DNA from: Planococcus citri | Lineage: Eukaryota > Arthropoda > Insecta > Hemiptera > Pseudococcidae | Reading direction: 5' to 3' | NCBI RefSeq assembly: GCF_950023065.1 | Contig: NC_088677.1 | Coordinates: forward strand, 13,906,001-13,970,000 | Length of the DNA: 64,000 nt | Part shown: one piece after another, positions 22,070 to 33,311 of the stretch | Numbering within the stretch: the stretch's first letter is position 1 | Layout of the letters: the number at the start of each line of letters is the position of its first letter | The notes under the pieces: generated by a model | Told to the model about the DNA's origin: nothing | The model's database searches: none | Seen by the model: only the letters and a program-made list of their open reading frames with translations | Translations under genes and position numbers: made by a program

Positions 22070-25000
22070 CTGCAGGATCTGATCCAGAATTGGGAAAAAC
22101 TCAAAAAAATGAAAATAATCCCTTTCCTAATTCGCTTAAGCTGGCCACCTTTCTGCTGTGTCCATATCTGTTTCATAGTTCAGATTATAAACATTTGAAT
22201 TTTGACTCATCCATTTTCGAAATCCTTTTGAAAAATTCAATATCCTCAGGTCTGGAAATCCCTCTTCTTTCGAGCACATCCTTGAGTACCTACCTATTCA
22301 GTTTAGAGATGATCCGGAAGGCAAATATCCGGCAATGTTAGATCCAGCTGATAACAAACCAGAAATCTGATCTTTATGCAGCGCTATCTCATCTAGGGGT
22401 AGAACTGGAAAAAATAAAAGAAAATAGAAATAATCCCTTTTCTAAATTGCTTGTATTGTTCACCTTTAGGGTGAACTAATTGTTCGGTTGTCGCTCTATC
22501 TATTTAATTTTATTGAGTTTTGTGGTAATTTGGAAGGAAGATATAAACTGTTCAGCTTGAGATGCGCATAAATATTTCCAAGTTGTGTTTTAAAATTATT
22601 GAATTTCAACATTATCTTTTTTTGAAATCTCTTTGTAAAAATCAATATTCTCAAGCTTGGAGATCCCTCTTCTTTTGAGAGCATCCTCCAGTACTTACTT
22701 ATTGAGTTTTAAGGTAATCTGGAAGGCAGATATCCGGCAATGTGAGAACCATCTGATAAAAAAAGGAGATCTGATCATTATCTAGGACAATCTGAATCAG
22801 AATTAGAAAAAACTCAAAAAAAAATAAAGATAATCCCTTTCCTGAATCGCTTAAACTGTCCACATTTGGGTGCGCTATTCTGTGTCTCTCTTTTCAAATA
22901 CTTATTTGAATTTCAACTTATATTTTTTTGAAATCCTTTTACAAAATTTCATATCCTCAGGTCTGAAGACCCATCTTCTTTTGAGCATATCCTTGAGTAG
23001 GTCTAGGTACATACAGAGTTTTGAGGCAATCTGGAAGGCAGATACCTGGCAATATCAGATCCGGCTAGTGAAAAACTAGAGATCTGATCATTATGCATGC
23101 ATAATGATCAGATCTCTAGTGCTGCAGCACTATCTGATCCAGAATTAGGAAAAATATTAAGTAGGTAAAAAGAAAAATAAAATAATTCCTTTCCCAATTT
23201 GCTCAAACTGACCACCTTTGGGTGAGGATACGCCATGCAATGTTGGATTTTCAAACATTTGAATTTTAGCTTGTCCTTTTTTGAAATCCCTTTATAAAAT
23301 TCGATATCCTCAAGTGTAGAGATCCCTCTACTTTTGAGCACATTCCAAATTAGGTACACACTGAGTTTTGAGGCAACCTGGAAGACAGATATCTGCCAAT
23401 GTTAGTTGTGTCTGATGAAAAACCGGAGAACTGATCATTATCCAGGACAACAGGTATGCTTCAGAATTGAAAAAAATTCAAAATAATAGAAAATAATCCC
23501 TTTCCTAATTTACTTAAATTGCCCACCTTTGGGGTGAGCTGTTCTACTCATATTCCGTTCTTCAGTTTTCAAACATTCGAATTAGAACTTATCATTTTTG
23601 AAATCTCTCTGCAAAATTCAATGTCCTTAACTCTGGAGATCCTTCTTCTTTTGAAAGCATCTTTGGGTACCTTACCTATTCAGTTTTGAGGTGATGATGG
23701 AAGGCAGATATCCGGCAATGCCAGATCCAGCTGATGAAAAATTGGACAACTGATCAATTATCTGGGACAATCTGATCTAAAATTAGGAAAAACTCAAGAA
23801 AATAAAAATAATCCCTTTCCTAATTCGCTTAAACTGTACACCTTTCGGTGCCCCGCTTTGTTTTCAAGTTCTGCTTTCAAATGATCCAATTTTAACTAAT
23901 CTTGTTTTGTATTGTAATCTGTTTTCGAAATTCAATATCGTTACGTGTACTGGCTTGGTGGTATTACATATTACAAAGAAACACAAACCAAAAAAAAAGG
24001 TCTGGAGACCCCTCCACTTTTTAACACATTCTCGAGTACCTATTGAGTTATGAGGTAAGCCGGAAGGCATCCGGAGATATCAGATGTGGCTGATGAAAAA
24101 CTGAAGATCTGATAATTATGCCGCACTATCTGATTCAGAATTAGGTCAAATTCTAAAAAATAAAAATAATCCCTTTCCTAATTCGCTTAAAAACTGCTCG
24201 TCTTCGGGTGTGCACTTCTGTTTCCACAGCTTTGTTTTCAAACATTTGGATTTTAACTCAGGTTTTTTGAAATCCCTTTGCAAAATTCAATATCCTCGGG
24301 TATGGAGATCCCTGTTCTTTTGAGCACATTCTCGAGTGTACCTAATGAGTTTTGAGGTAATCCAGAAGGCAGACACTTGGCAAGGTCAGAATGAGCTAAT
24401 TAAAAAACGGAGATCTGATCATTATGCAGCACCAAGTATCGCTTTCCTGATTCACTGAAACTGTTAACGCTTTGGTTGTGGGTACCCGTTTTCTGCTTTC
24501 TGTTTTAAAAATTTTGAATTTCAACTCATCTTTTTTTTTGAAATCTCTTTGCAAAATTCAATATCCTCGAGTATAGAGATCCCTCTTCTTTTGAGCACAT
24601 GCTCGAGTAGTTATTGAGTTTTGAGACAATCTTGGAAGGCAAATATCCGGCAATGTCAGATCCAGGTGATAAGAACACACAGATCTGATCATTATCTAGG
24701 ACAATCTGATTCAGAATTATCTTTTTTTGAAATCCCTTTGCAAAATTCTATATGCTCAGGTCTGGAGACCTCTCTTCTTTTCAGCACATCCTCTAGTTCC
24801 TCATGAGTTTTGAGGTAATCCAGAAGGCAGCTATCCTGCAGATAACAAATCAGAGATCTGATCATTATCCAGCACTACCTGATCCAGAAATTGGAAAAAT
24901 TCAAAAAAATAAAAATAATTCCTTTCCTAATTCGCTTAGATAGTTCACTTTTGGGAGAGTATGTAACGGGAAGTTCTGTTCTCAAAACGTTTGAACTTCA

Positions 25001-26170
25001 ACTTATCTTTTTTGTAAATCTCTTTGCTAAATTTGATATTCTTAAGTCTGGAGATCCATTTTCTTTTGAGAGCATGTTTGAGTACCTAGTCAGTTTCAGA
25101 GGTAATGCAGAAGGCAGATATCCGGCAATGTCAGATCCAGATGATGAAAAATTGGAGATCTGATCAATTATCTAGGACAATCTGATCCAGAATTTAAAAA
25201 ATAAAAACGAATCCCTTTCTTCATTTGCTTAATTTGTCCGCCTTTGAGTGGGTTTGTTCATATCGTAGTTTGGTTTTCATACTTCTACATTTGAATTTCA
25301 ACTTAGGTACCTACCTTATTTTGGAATTCCTTTGCAAAATTTGATATCTTCGGTTCCAGAGACCTCTCTTCTTTTGAGTACATCCTGGAGTAAGGCACCC
25401 ATTGAGTTTTGAGGTAATCCGGATGGCAGATATCCGGCAATGTCAGATTCGGCTGTTAAAAAACCAGAGATTTGATCATCATCATGCAGTTCTATCTGAT
25501 CCAGATTGGAGGAATTGAAAAAAATAAAAATAATCCCTTTCCTAGTTCAGTTAAACTGCCAACCTTTAGGTGAGTGGATCCATTGTAATCTTTTGGTGTC
25601 CTTTCACTTCGTTGTTCAGTTTTCACGTACATTCTTTTCTTGGAAATCTCTTTATAAAATTCTATATCCTTTGGGTCTTGAGACCCTTGTTCTTTTGAGC
25701 ACATCTTCGAGTACCTAATGACTAATGAGTTTCGAAGTAATCCAGAATAACTGGTAATGTCAGAACGAGCTGATTAATAAACAGAGATCTTATCATTATG
25801 CCACACTAAGTAGGTATCCGATCCAGAATTCGGAAAATTATAAAAAAATAAAAATAATTCCTTTCCTGATTCACTGAAACTGTTCACTTTTTGGTTTGGG
25901 TAGTGTTTTCTTTTTTCTGTTTTGAAAAATTTGAATTTTAACTCGTCTTTTTTTGAAATCACTTTGCAAAATTCAATATCCTTTGGTCTGGAGACACCTC
26001 TACTTCTGAGAGCATCCTCAAGTACCTACTGAGTTTTGAGGTAAGCGGGAAGGCAGATATCCTGCACATGTCACATGTAGCTTATAAAAAACCAGAGATG
26101 TGATCATTATCCAGCAGTTTTGTGGTATTGTTTTCACATGTTTGAATTTTAGCTCATCGTTTTTTGAAAT
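22070..26170. repeat. 310 bp tandem repeat array, left part
   Basis: About 13 head-to-tail units of roughly 270-400 bases (mean near 310). Each unit carries TTTTTTTGAAATC, AATTCAATATCCTC, GGTCTGGAGACC, CTTCTTTTGAGCACATCC, GGCAGATATCCGGCAATG, AGATCTGATCATTATC and AATAATCCCTTTCCTAATTC, in that order. Units are clearly diverged from one another, with small indels, so this is not a recently homogenised satellite. The unit also occurs singly throughout family 1. Short frames inside have no coding signature. Confidence 0.85.
26166..26170. repeat. Target site duplication GAAAT, left
   Basis: GAAAT lies directly before the 5' LTR and is repeated directly after the 3' LTR. It is part of the TTTTTGAAATCTCTT segment of the 310 bp unit. 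Confidence 0.9.
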
Positions 26171-26440
26171 TGTTAGATCGTGGCTGTACTATACTGTACT
26201 AGCCACGCCCTATGTATTCCCAGATGATCGACTGTATACCTACGAGTATACGTACGCGGCTGGCTGGCTAGCTATGTAAAACCAGTTGTAGTATTGTGTT
26301 GCGTGCGTATAGAAGTTGGCTATATGTACGTGTGTATAGACGCGATGTTTTTAATTCAAATAAAGGCTTTAAGCCCCGATGGTGTTTTTATTTAATAATA
26401 TTACGATTCGCGAGTAAATACGATTTGAGTTATTCCAACA
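26171..26440 (+). repeat. 5' LTR
   Basis: 270 bases starting TGTTAGATCGTGGCTG and ending TTATTCCAACA. It contains an AATAAA polyadenylation signal at 26,359-26,364. Possible TATA-like words (CTATATGTA near 26,320) precede it. It is identical to the 3' LTR as far as I can compare by eye. Confidence 0.95.
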
Positions 26441-26460
26441 TGGTGGAGGCAGCCGGAGTA
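26441..26460 (+). promoter_or_regulatory. Candidate primer-binding site
   Basis: TGGTGGAGGCAGCCGGAG starts immediately after the 5' LTR. An initial TGG fits pairing with a tRNA 3' CCA. I could not match the rest to a particular tRNA. Copia-type elements can also be primed by internal tRNA fragments. Confidence 0.45.
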
Positions 26461-28600
26461 TCCCCCCCGGAACGAATATTCGAATATTCATAGAAGAGAT
26501 AAGATGCTGAGGAAATGAAAAAGCAGACACTTACGAAGATAGAAATGGGCGATTCGGAGATTGGTACTTTTGACAAATGGGTATGATCGTTTCATTTAAT
26601 AACTGTATCGTTTTGTACATGATGGGTATGATTGTTTCGTTTATTTATTGCTTGATTATTTACGATTTACGAAATTACGAATTACATATTATGATACCTA
26701 CTAGAAGTCTCTAAAAGTTGCGCAACTTAGGCAGGTACATACGAGTAGAATATTTTAGAATATTTTGGATTATGTTGCATGTGAATTAAATACTCGTAGA
26801 TACGTAATCTATAGATAATATGTATGTGTGCATGTGTGTAGATAGATACCTATCCACGTAAGGTGCACATTCGTGGATATGATAGGTACCTACCTAACTT
26901 AGGTGCGTTTATATGGCCATATTGGTGTGTTAGTATGTGGTACGTAAATGTGTGCATGTTATACACATTGATAGAGCAGCGTAAGGTATTCAACCCTAGC
27001 TGTAGGCACCAAGATGCGTTACGAAGGGGAACCCCCATGGACATACCCGCGGATGATATTTTAAAACGTTAACGATATGGTGTGGTGGCGGCATGCGGCC
27101 TTGGTGCAGCCGTAGACAAAGTTACTACCTGTGATAGGTACAGGGTTTTAGTTACTTTTGTCAACGTTATCTTTTATTAGATAAACTTGCCGGTTAGATG
27201 CGATGGCCAGTAGGTACGAGAGGTACATTGGTGAGATGGCGAGACGCGGCCTTTTATTTTTAACAGCGTTGTTTGTACCTGGCGTGGACACAGCCCTTGA
27301 TAGTGTCGAGTATGTAAATACGAGTACCTACGAGATGCGATGCGCGCAGTCGTCTTTACGACTTTAATTTTTGTTTGGCCGTATGAGACGCGAAGGATAA
27401 TTGTGAGATGTGAGATGCGGGCACATGTGCAGGTGCGTTGACTTTTACTGTCTTGATTTTTACTGCCTAATGAGCAGTTCGCATCATGGGAAAGGTGCGT
27501 TGATTTTTACTGCCTTTAGTTAATGAGCAGTACGCATCGTGAGAACGGAAATTGATTTTATAAAATCCTATTATTCTAGAATAAATGTAACGATGCAGTG
27601 AATATTGTATATTTGTTGTGAGATGCGAGACTTGGTACCAAGCCATAAATATGTCGATTTTTGACAATTATTTGAAATGAAAAATAAAAATATCGTCTAG
27701 TTTTAGAGATGATAAAAAGGGGTGGAAAGAAACTTGCAGCTGCAACCTCTGCAAGGTACCAGCACAGAGTTGAGATGCGTAAACGATTTTTATATTGTGC
27801 TACCTGGTGAAGGTGATAACTTGTATTGTGCTCTAGTGCTCTTGTGCTCTCGTGGTATAGAAAAGACGTACGTACGCATTTCTCGAAGTATTCTTATCAA
27901 CTGTTGGGTGAGTCGATATTGATTATTTAGACTTTGAATATTTTGATGTGTCTTTGAATTTTTAATATGTGCATGTCTTTGAATTTCGGATTTGTGATGA
28001 TGAATTTACTGGAGCAAATTTTGAGTGTAGATTGCTATGAATTTACTGAACTAGAACATAAGAGTCTAGTTTGATATCGTGTCTTGAGATGTGTAGATTG
28101 CTATGAATTCACTGAACTAGAACATAAGAGTCTAGTTTTATATTGTGTCTTGAGCTGATAAATTTAGTTTGCGAGTTCGTGTAATTAGGATTTTTGAATT
28201 TTGGTTTTTGATAGATGGCTGTTTGGTTCAGACATATGAGCGTACCATGTACCTACCTACAGTCTGAAATCATTGGTTATCAAATTTGAGTGGGTTCTAT
28301 GTATTCACTCATACCTTGATGGTCAATTTACGAGTGACCTTAAATGTGATTTCTAAATTTGAATAATCCGAGAAAAATATCGAATAATTTGACATATGAG
28401 CAAATTTGAGAAACAGTTGAATAGTTTGAGCACATTACTTACGTATGGCTGACGTATATGAGTGTTCCGTATACTGAGGCTGAGTTGTGAATACGTGTTG
28501 CTGATGTGTATGAGTGTTCCATATACAGAAGCTAAGGTCTGATATGTGAAATTTTGAATCCGAATAAATTGGATAAAACGATTGGTTGAATATTTCAGAT
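26461..28600 (+). other. Long leader of the copia-type element
   Basis: About 2.1 kb separates the primer-binding site from the gag start, longer than usual for this superfamily. It contains many short frames and no credible gene. There are two local tandem duplications: a 62 bp period at 27,432-27,544 (GGTGCGTTGA...) and a 66 bp period at 28,025-28,156 (GTGTAGATTGCTATGAATT...). A looser ~55 bp repeat with ATATGAGTGTTCC occurs at about 28,455-28,540. The sequence just before gag, TTGAATATTTCAG, looks like a splice acceptor, so the leader may contain an intron. No donor could be chosen with confidence. Confidence 0.6.
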
Positions 28601-29836
28601 ATGTTGAGATCTGGTAGAGGTCGTAATCGAAGTCAGGACCAAGGTGAAGGTCGTGGTCAAGATGGAAGAGGTGGTTCAATACCTCCTCAAGATCAATCTC
28701 GAGATCAATTACTTGACTTGGTTTCAAATTTGATACAGCAGAATAGCGAATTGTTACAAAACATGAACCCCAGAGAAGCAGACGGTGAGCGTAGCGTTAA
28801 TTTGAATATTAGAACGGATTATAAGCTTACTTCCCATGTAAGGTACGATGTGTGGTATGATAATTTTACGAGTGAGTTGTCCGCCTTGAATTTATTGGAT
28901 ATTGTTGAACCTACTACACCCCCTCCTCGAGTTTTCACTCAAGGTGAGACTCAACGGAGAAAGGCAAAAGTGAGACACATTTTGATCAATCGTATTGATG
29001 AAACTTATCACAATAAAATAATCAGCATTCGAGATCCATACCAGGCTCTCCTCAAAATTCGTGAATTTAGAATCGCAGAAATTAACACTACTTCATCAAC
29101 CCTACTTAAGCAGCTCGAAGATGTTAGGTTTAACAAACGTAAAGAGTCTGTAGCTATTTTTGCAGCTCGGTTTGAGGCAGCTGTTGAAAAGTATGAAATG
29201 TTAAGTAGCCCTCTCGATATTTCTGCAAAATGTAATCGATTCATCATAGCTGTGCGTGAGGAATTCGATCAATTTGAGCTTACTGCTGAAAACCGTTTTC
29301 TGACTAAAAATTATGAGGAACTCTACAAGTTAGCTTTGTGGTTCGAAGCAAATGAAAAGGATAAAGGAACCTGGAAATCAAATGTTTCAGGTGAACAGGG
29401 TGCGTTTGTGTTTCATGGTCGCAATCGTGGTGGTCGTGGATACCATTCTGGTGGTCAAAATTTTAATTCTGATTGGCAAGGTCGTGGGCGTAGTTCTTGG
29501 CAAGGTCGAGGTCAACAATCTGGACGAGGAGGACGTGGACGTGGATTTGGACGTTTTCAAAGAAATGAACCTAGAAATGAGCCTAGGACTTTCTTTAATG
29601 ATCCAAAGCAACATTGCTATAATTGTGGCGCGAACAGACACAAATCTCACGAGTGTCCTATCGACCCTAATAGTGGTATAAAATTTTGCTATAAGTGTAA
29701 AAGGTATGCAACGCATATTTCATCGTCCTGTAAAGGAATGTCCTCTGATTCGAATAATCCGCCAAGAACAGGTATGAAAAGAAAATTCAAGCGGTCTCAG
29801 GAGAAGGGGGAGACTGCTATAACTAAAAAGAAATAA
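28601..29836 (+). CDS. Gag polyprotein (nucleocapsid) of the copia-type element
   Basis: 411 codons from ATG at 28,601 to TAA at 29,834-29,836. Upstream in-frame codons exist, but the first ATG is here, two bases after an acceptor-like TTTCAG. Gag forms the virus-like particle and packages the element RNA. The N-terminus (about 1-40) is rich in Arg, Gly and Gln. The middle (about 65-270) has the copia-type Gag helical region, starting near YDVWYDNFTSEL. Residues about 275-325 are an RGG-rich segment. A CCHC zinc knuckle follows (CYNCGANRHKSHEC, from residue 339), then a second Cys/His cluster (CYKCKRYATHISSSC, from 363) with one extra residue before the His. The tail is basic. Pol follows in the same frame after the single TAA. 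Confidence 0.9.
   Translation: MLRSGRGRNRSQDQGEGRGQDGRGGSIPPQDQSRDQLLDLVSNLIQQNSELLQNMNPREADGERSVNLNIRTDYKLTSHVRYDVWYDNFTSELSALNLLDIVEPTTPPPRVFTQGETQRRKAKVRHILINRIDETYHNKIISIRDPYQALLKIREFRIAEINTTSSTLLKQLEDVRFNKRKESVAIFAARFEAAVEKYEMLSSPLDISAKCNRFIIAVREEFDQFELTAENRFLTKNYEELYKLALWFEANEKDKGTWKSNVSGEQGAFVFHGRNRGGRGYHSGGQNFNSDWQGRGRSSWQGRGQQSGRGGRGRGFGRFQRNEPRNEPRTFFNDPKQHCYNCGANRHKSHECPIDPNSGIKFCYKCKRYATHISSSCKGMSSDSNNPPRTGMKRKFKRSQEKGETAITKKK
29834..29836 (+). other. In-frame TAA between gag and pol
   Basis: The gag stop and the pol frame share one phase, and this is the only stop between them. Downstream bases are ATTTTTGCAG, which also resembles a splice acceptor. Production of Pol therefore needs stop-codon readthrough, splicing or internal initiation rather than frameshifting. 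Confidence 0.85.
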
Positions 29837-32800
29837 ATTTTTGCAGATAGAGTAAACGACCGAAATGAAGCGGGTGTGGCAGAAAATAATATAGGTGGTG
29901 CGTTTCTGCAGCTTCAACGTAAAAGTAAGTCGTTGATCTCATTTATCGCAGATAGTGGTGCGTGCGAACATTTAATTAAAGATAGAGATGCGTTGATTAA
30001 TATTAGGAAGCCAAACAATAGGCTGTCCTTAATAGGTGCGAGTAATGATAGCAATTTGGTCATTACTACATGTGGTGATGTATTGGTGTGTGATAAGAAA
30101 AACAAAGTATCTGTACTTAGCAATGTGCTATATTCAGATAAAGGAAGTGAAAATTTACTATCCTTGAGAAAATTTACTGATTTGGGTTATTCAGTTTTAC
30201 TGAATTCAGAAGTGGTGCGTATATTTGACCCTGAGACAAATGAAACTATAATCAATGGCGTATATCGGAATAATTTATGGTTCGTCGAATTTGAATTGTG
30301 TGATGAGAAGCAAATCTTGGAATTTTGCAATGAGACAAAGTTTATAATGAGTGGTGTGTGCACTAGAAAGAGAAATTATGATCATAACGATGAACCTGAT
30401 GTGATACAAAAGAAAATGGTCAGACTAGTTGATAACGAGACACCTGAGGTCTTGAAAAAGTCAGAAGGTTTCAAAGTTCATGAAAATTTAGGTCATATTT
30501 CTCGAACCTATTTAAAGAAAATGGCAACTGTTCATGAGAAACTTGAGAATATTAATTTTGATGATTCTATTCTGGATTGTGAGGTGTGTATTGCTAGCAA
30601 AATGGCTCGTTTACCTTTTAAGAATAATAGGAGAGTAGCCTTGAAACCGTTAGAAATTGTAAACTCAGATATTATGGGACCAATTAGGCCAGTGAGCTTC
30701 CCAGAGAGAAAATGTTATATTGTTTCATTCGTTGATGAGTATTCAAGGTACACCTATACTTATTGTATGAAATCTAGAGATGAGGTTGTTGGCTATTTTG
30801 AGAAATTTTTGGTGAGTGCTCGAAATAAATTAGGTCATGATGCGAAAATTTGTTATTTGAGATGTGATGGTGCTAGAGAGTATACTTTAGGTGAAATATT
30901 GAAGGTCAAAGATAGGGAGAAATTTGAGATTGATGTGTCACCTCCCTATACTCAACAATTGAATGGAAAGTCAGAGAGATGGAATCGTAAACTTCAAAAT
31001 ACGGTGAGATGCTTTATGCTCGATTCAGGTTTTCCTGCAAACCTGTGGCCTTTGGCTGTAGAAGCAGCTACTTATGTATTGAATAGAACTTGTCATAAAG
31101 GCATAAATTTTGAGATTCCATTGTCTAAGTTTGATCCTAGAGATACAAATGAGATAAATCATTTGGCACGTTTTGGATGTTTGGCTTACAGAAAGGTTTT
31201 GAAAAGAAGTGATCTGAGAAAATTTGATTCTCGTACTTATGTTCAGAAAGAGTCTCCTGTAGAGAACTTGAAAAGGTATTTTCTGATTGGTTATGAATCG
31301 AATTGCTATAAGTTGCTAGACATTCAAACAGGTGAGATTGTCAAGACTCGTGATGTGAGACTTAATAGAGGTGTTGTCTATAAAGATGTGAGTAAAATTT
31401 TGAAAATGAATGCTATTCCTTTGCCTGATGATGAGTTGAATTATTATGAATGGTTTTCTGATGAGATTTCTGAATTAGAGGCGTTGAAAAGGACTAGTTT
31501 GAATAAGCCGTTCACGAGACTAGATGCGAAAAATATACTTTCTGAGAAGGAAGAAATTAAGTCTGATATTCATCAGAAGTTGATTGCATTGGCCTTACTT
31601 GAAGATCATGGAGATGTTCAGGCTGTAATGAATAAAGATCCAGTTTCTTATGCTGATGCAATTTCACGTGAAGATTGTGAGAAATGGCGTGAAGCAGTGA
31701 ATGATGAGAATTTATCGATGAAGAATAATGATGTGTGGGACTTGATACAAAGAGAGGAAGTTGAACCTCATGAGAAAGTGATGTCTTACACTTGGGTATT
31801 TCGAAAGAAGATTAGCGTTACTGGAGAGGTGAGATATAGAGCAAGACTTGTCGTATGTGGTTTTGAAGATCCTACTGAATATGGTTTATATGAGACCTAT
31901 TCACCAGTTGAAAGATTGCCTAATATTAGGGTCATATTTTCCCTAATAAATAAGCTAAATCTGGATGTTGTCCATCTTGATGTAAAGACAGCATTCTTGT
32001 ATGGAGAGTTAGATGAGCCAGTATTTATGGAAGTTCCTGAAGGTGCAATGGATAATACTCAAAGAAAGAATTATGTTTGTAGAGTGAAAAAGGCATTGTA
32101 TGGGTTGAAGATAAGTCCTAAGAAGTGGTATGAAAAATTGGAGTCTGTACTCAAGGAATTAGGTTTTGAAAATAAATTGAACGAACCGTGTATTTTCTTC
32201 AAATACATTGGTAATAAATTAGTGATAATTGTGATCTATGTAGATGACTTGTTAGTGTTGAGTAATAATACCAGTAAATTGAATGAAATTGTTGAAAAGT
32301 TGTCTGCCACATTTTCATTGAGTAATTTAGGTGAGCCACAAAAATATCTAGGCATTAACATTGTGAGAGACCGAGGTAAGAAAATTATTACTCTCGATCA
32401 AATACAATATATCGATAACATTTTAGATAGATTCGAAATGAGTAATTGTAAAATTGTTAAGACACCTATGGTGGAAAAAGGTGTGATGACCAAAGAACTA
32501 AAAGCCATTGAAGAAAGTGACGAGGGAAGTGAATTGAGAAAACTCTTGGAACCAACTGAGTATCCTTATAGAAAGTTGATTGGTTCTTTAAGATATTTAA
32601 CAGATGGTACTAGACCAGACATTGCATATGCTGTGCATGAATTATCGACTAAGATGTCAAATCCTACAAATTATGACTGGCAGAGAGCCAAACGTGTACT
32701 TAGATATTTGAAAGGATCAAGAGATTTGAAATTAGTATATTCTAGTTTGACAAATGAAGTCGAAATTTATACCGATGCCAGTTATAAAGATCTGAAACCC

Positions 32801-33226
32801 TCTAATAAAACAACTGAAGGTTTTATTATCAAAGTATTTGGAGATGTGATTTCCTGGGCTGCAAGAAAACGAAGGAGGCGCGTAACTTCGACTTGTGAAG
32901 CCGAATTTAGAGTATTAAATGAAGGCATCAGAGAAATGAAGTGCATACAAAGCACAATTAAAAGTGTGATGCGAGATTATATATATCCGGTGGTTGCATT
33001 TTGTGATAGTGAGTCTGCTATCAAATGCACTACTGTTACTAGTAAACCTAAACTCAAGCATGTAATTGAGGAAGAGGAACAATTGGTTAGAGAATGTGTC
33101 AAATATGGCGAGGTGCGAATTATGAAAATTGACACAGAAGATCAGCTTGCTGATATTTGTACTAAGCCACTTGGTCTGGCTAGATTCGTGAAATTGAGAC
33201 ACGAATTGTTGCATGATGAGATATAG
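29837..33226 (+). CDS. Pol polyprotein (protease, integrase, reverse transcriptase, RNase H)
   Basis: The open frame starts right after the gag stop and has no clear ATG at its beginning. It runs 1,129 codons to TAG at 33,224-33,226 and is in frame with gag, so it is probably made by readthrough of TAA or from a spliced RNA. In order it has: an aspartic protease (IADSGACEH, Asp codon at 29,951); the integrase zinc-binding HENLGH...CEVC (from 30,479 and 30,578); and integrase catalytic Asp at 30,668, Asp at 30,866 and Glu at 30,974, with 35 residues between the last two as in DDE integrases. Reverse transcriptase has LDVKTAFLYG (Asp codon 31,979) and YVDD (32,237). RNase H has YTDASY, CEAEF, CDSESAI and a final DQLADICTKPL. 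All key residues are present and no frameshift was seen. Pol lacks the usual Asn-Gly at the second integrase Asp (CDGAREY) but is otherwise typical. Confidence 0.92.
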   Translation: MFADRVNDRNEAGVAENNIGGAFLQLQRKSKSLISFIADSGACEHLIKDRDALINIRKPNNRLSLIGASNDSNLVITTCGDVLVCDKKNKVSVLSNVLYSDKGSENLLSLRKFTDLGYSVLLNSEVVRIFDPETNETIINGVYRNNLWFVEFELCDEKQILEFCNETKFIMSGVCTRKRNYDHNDEPDVIQKKMVRLVDNETPEVLKKSEGFKVHENLGHISRTYLKKMATVHEKLENINFDDSILDCEVCIASKMARLPFKNNRRVALKPLEIVNSDIMGPIRPVSFPERKCYIVSFVDEYSRYTYTYCMKSRDEVVGYFEKFLVSARNKLGHDAKICYLRCDGAREYTLGEILKVKDREKFEIDVSPPYTQQLNGKSERWNRKLQNTVRCFMLDSGFPANLWPLAVEAATYVLNRTCHKGINFEIPLSKFDPRDTNEINHLARFGCLAYRKVLKRSDLRKFDSRTYVQKESPVENLKRYFLIGYESNCYKLLDIQTGEIVKTRDVRLNRGVVYKDVSKILKMNAIPLPDDELNYYEWFSDEISELEALKRTSLNKPFTRLDAKNILSEKEEIKSDIHQKLIALALLEDHGDVQAVMNKDPVSYADAISREDCEKWREAVNDENLSMKNNDVWDLIQREEVEPHEKVMSYTWVFRKKISVTGEVRYRARLVVCGFEDPTEYGLYETYSPVERLPNIRVIFSLINKLNLDVVHLDVKTAFLYGELDEPVFMEVPEGAMDNTQRKNYVCRVKKALYGLKISPKKWYEKLESVLKELGFENKLNEPCIFFKYIGNKLVIIVIYVDDLLVLSNNTSKLNEIVEKLSATFSLSNLGEPQKYLGINIVRDRGKKIITLDQIQYIDNILDRFEMSNCKIVKTPMVEKGVMTKELKAIEESDEGSELRKLLEPTEYPYRKLIGSLRYLTDGTRPDIAYAVHELSTKMSNPTNYDWQRAKRVLRYLKGSRDLKLVYSSLTNEVEIYTDASYKDLKPSNKTTEGFIIKVFGDVISWAARKRRRRVTSTCEAEFRVLNEGIREMKCIQSTIKSVMRDYIYPVVAFCDSESAIKCTTVTSKPKLKHVIEEEEQLVRECVKYGEVRIMKIDTEDQLADICTKPLGLARFVKLRHELLHDEI

Positions 33227-33248
33227 AATTGTTGCATGATGAGATATA
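33203..33248 (+). repeat. Tandem 23 bp duplication over the pol stop
   Basis: The word starting GAATTGTTGCATGATGAG occurs twice in tandem (33,203 and 33,226). A third partial copy (TTTTACATGATGAGA) follows. The second copy begins at the last base of the pol stop codon. Confidence 0.8.
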
Positions 33249-33311
33249 GAACTTTTACATGATGAGAAAGAACTATTGCATTTTTCTAATACATTTTTGT
33301 AAGTTTCAGAA

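Noticed and set aside
26850..27072. Frames of 64-69 codons on both strands in the retrotransposon leader
   Set aside because: They overlap each other, have no recognisable domain and lie in untranslated leader sequence.
29352..29716. 109-codon frames on both strands inside gag
   Set aside because: They are shadows of the RGG-rich part of gag, where Gly/Arg codons suppress stops in other frames.
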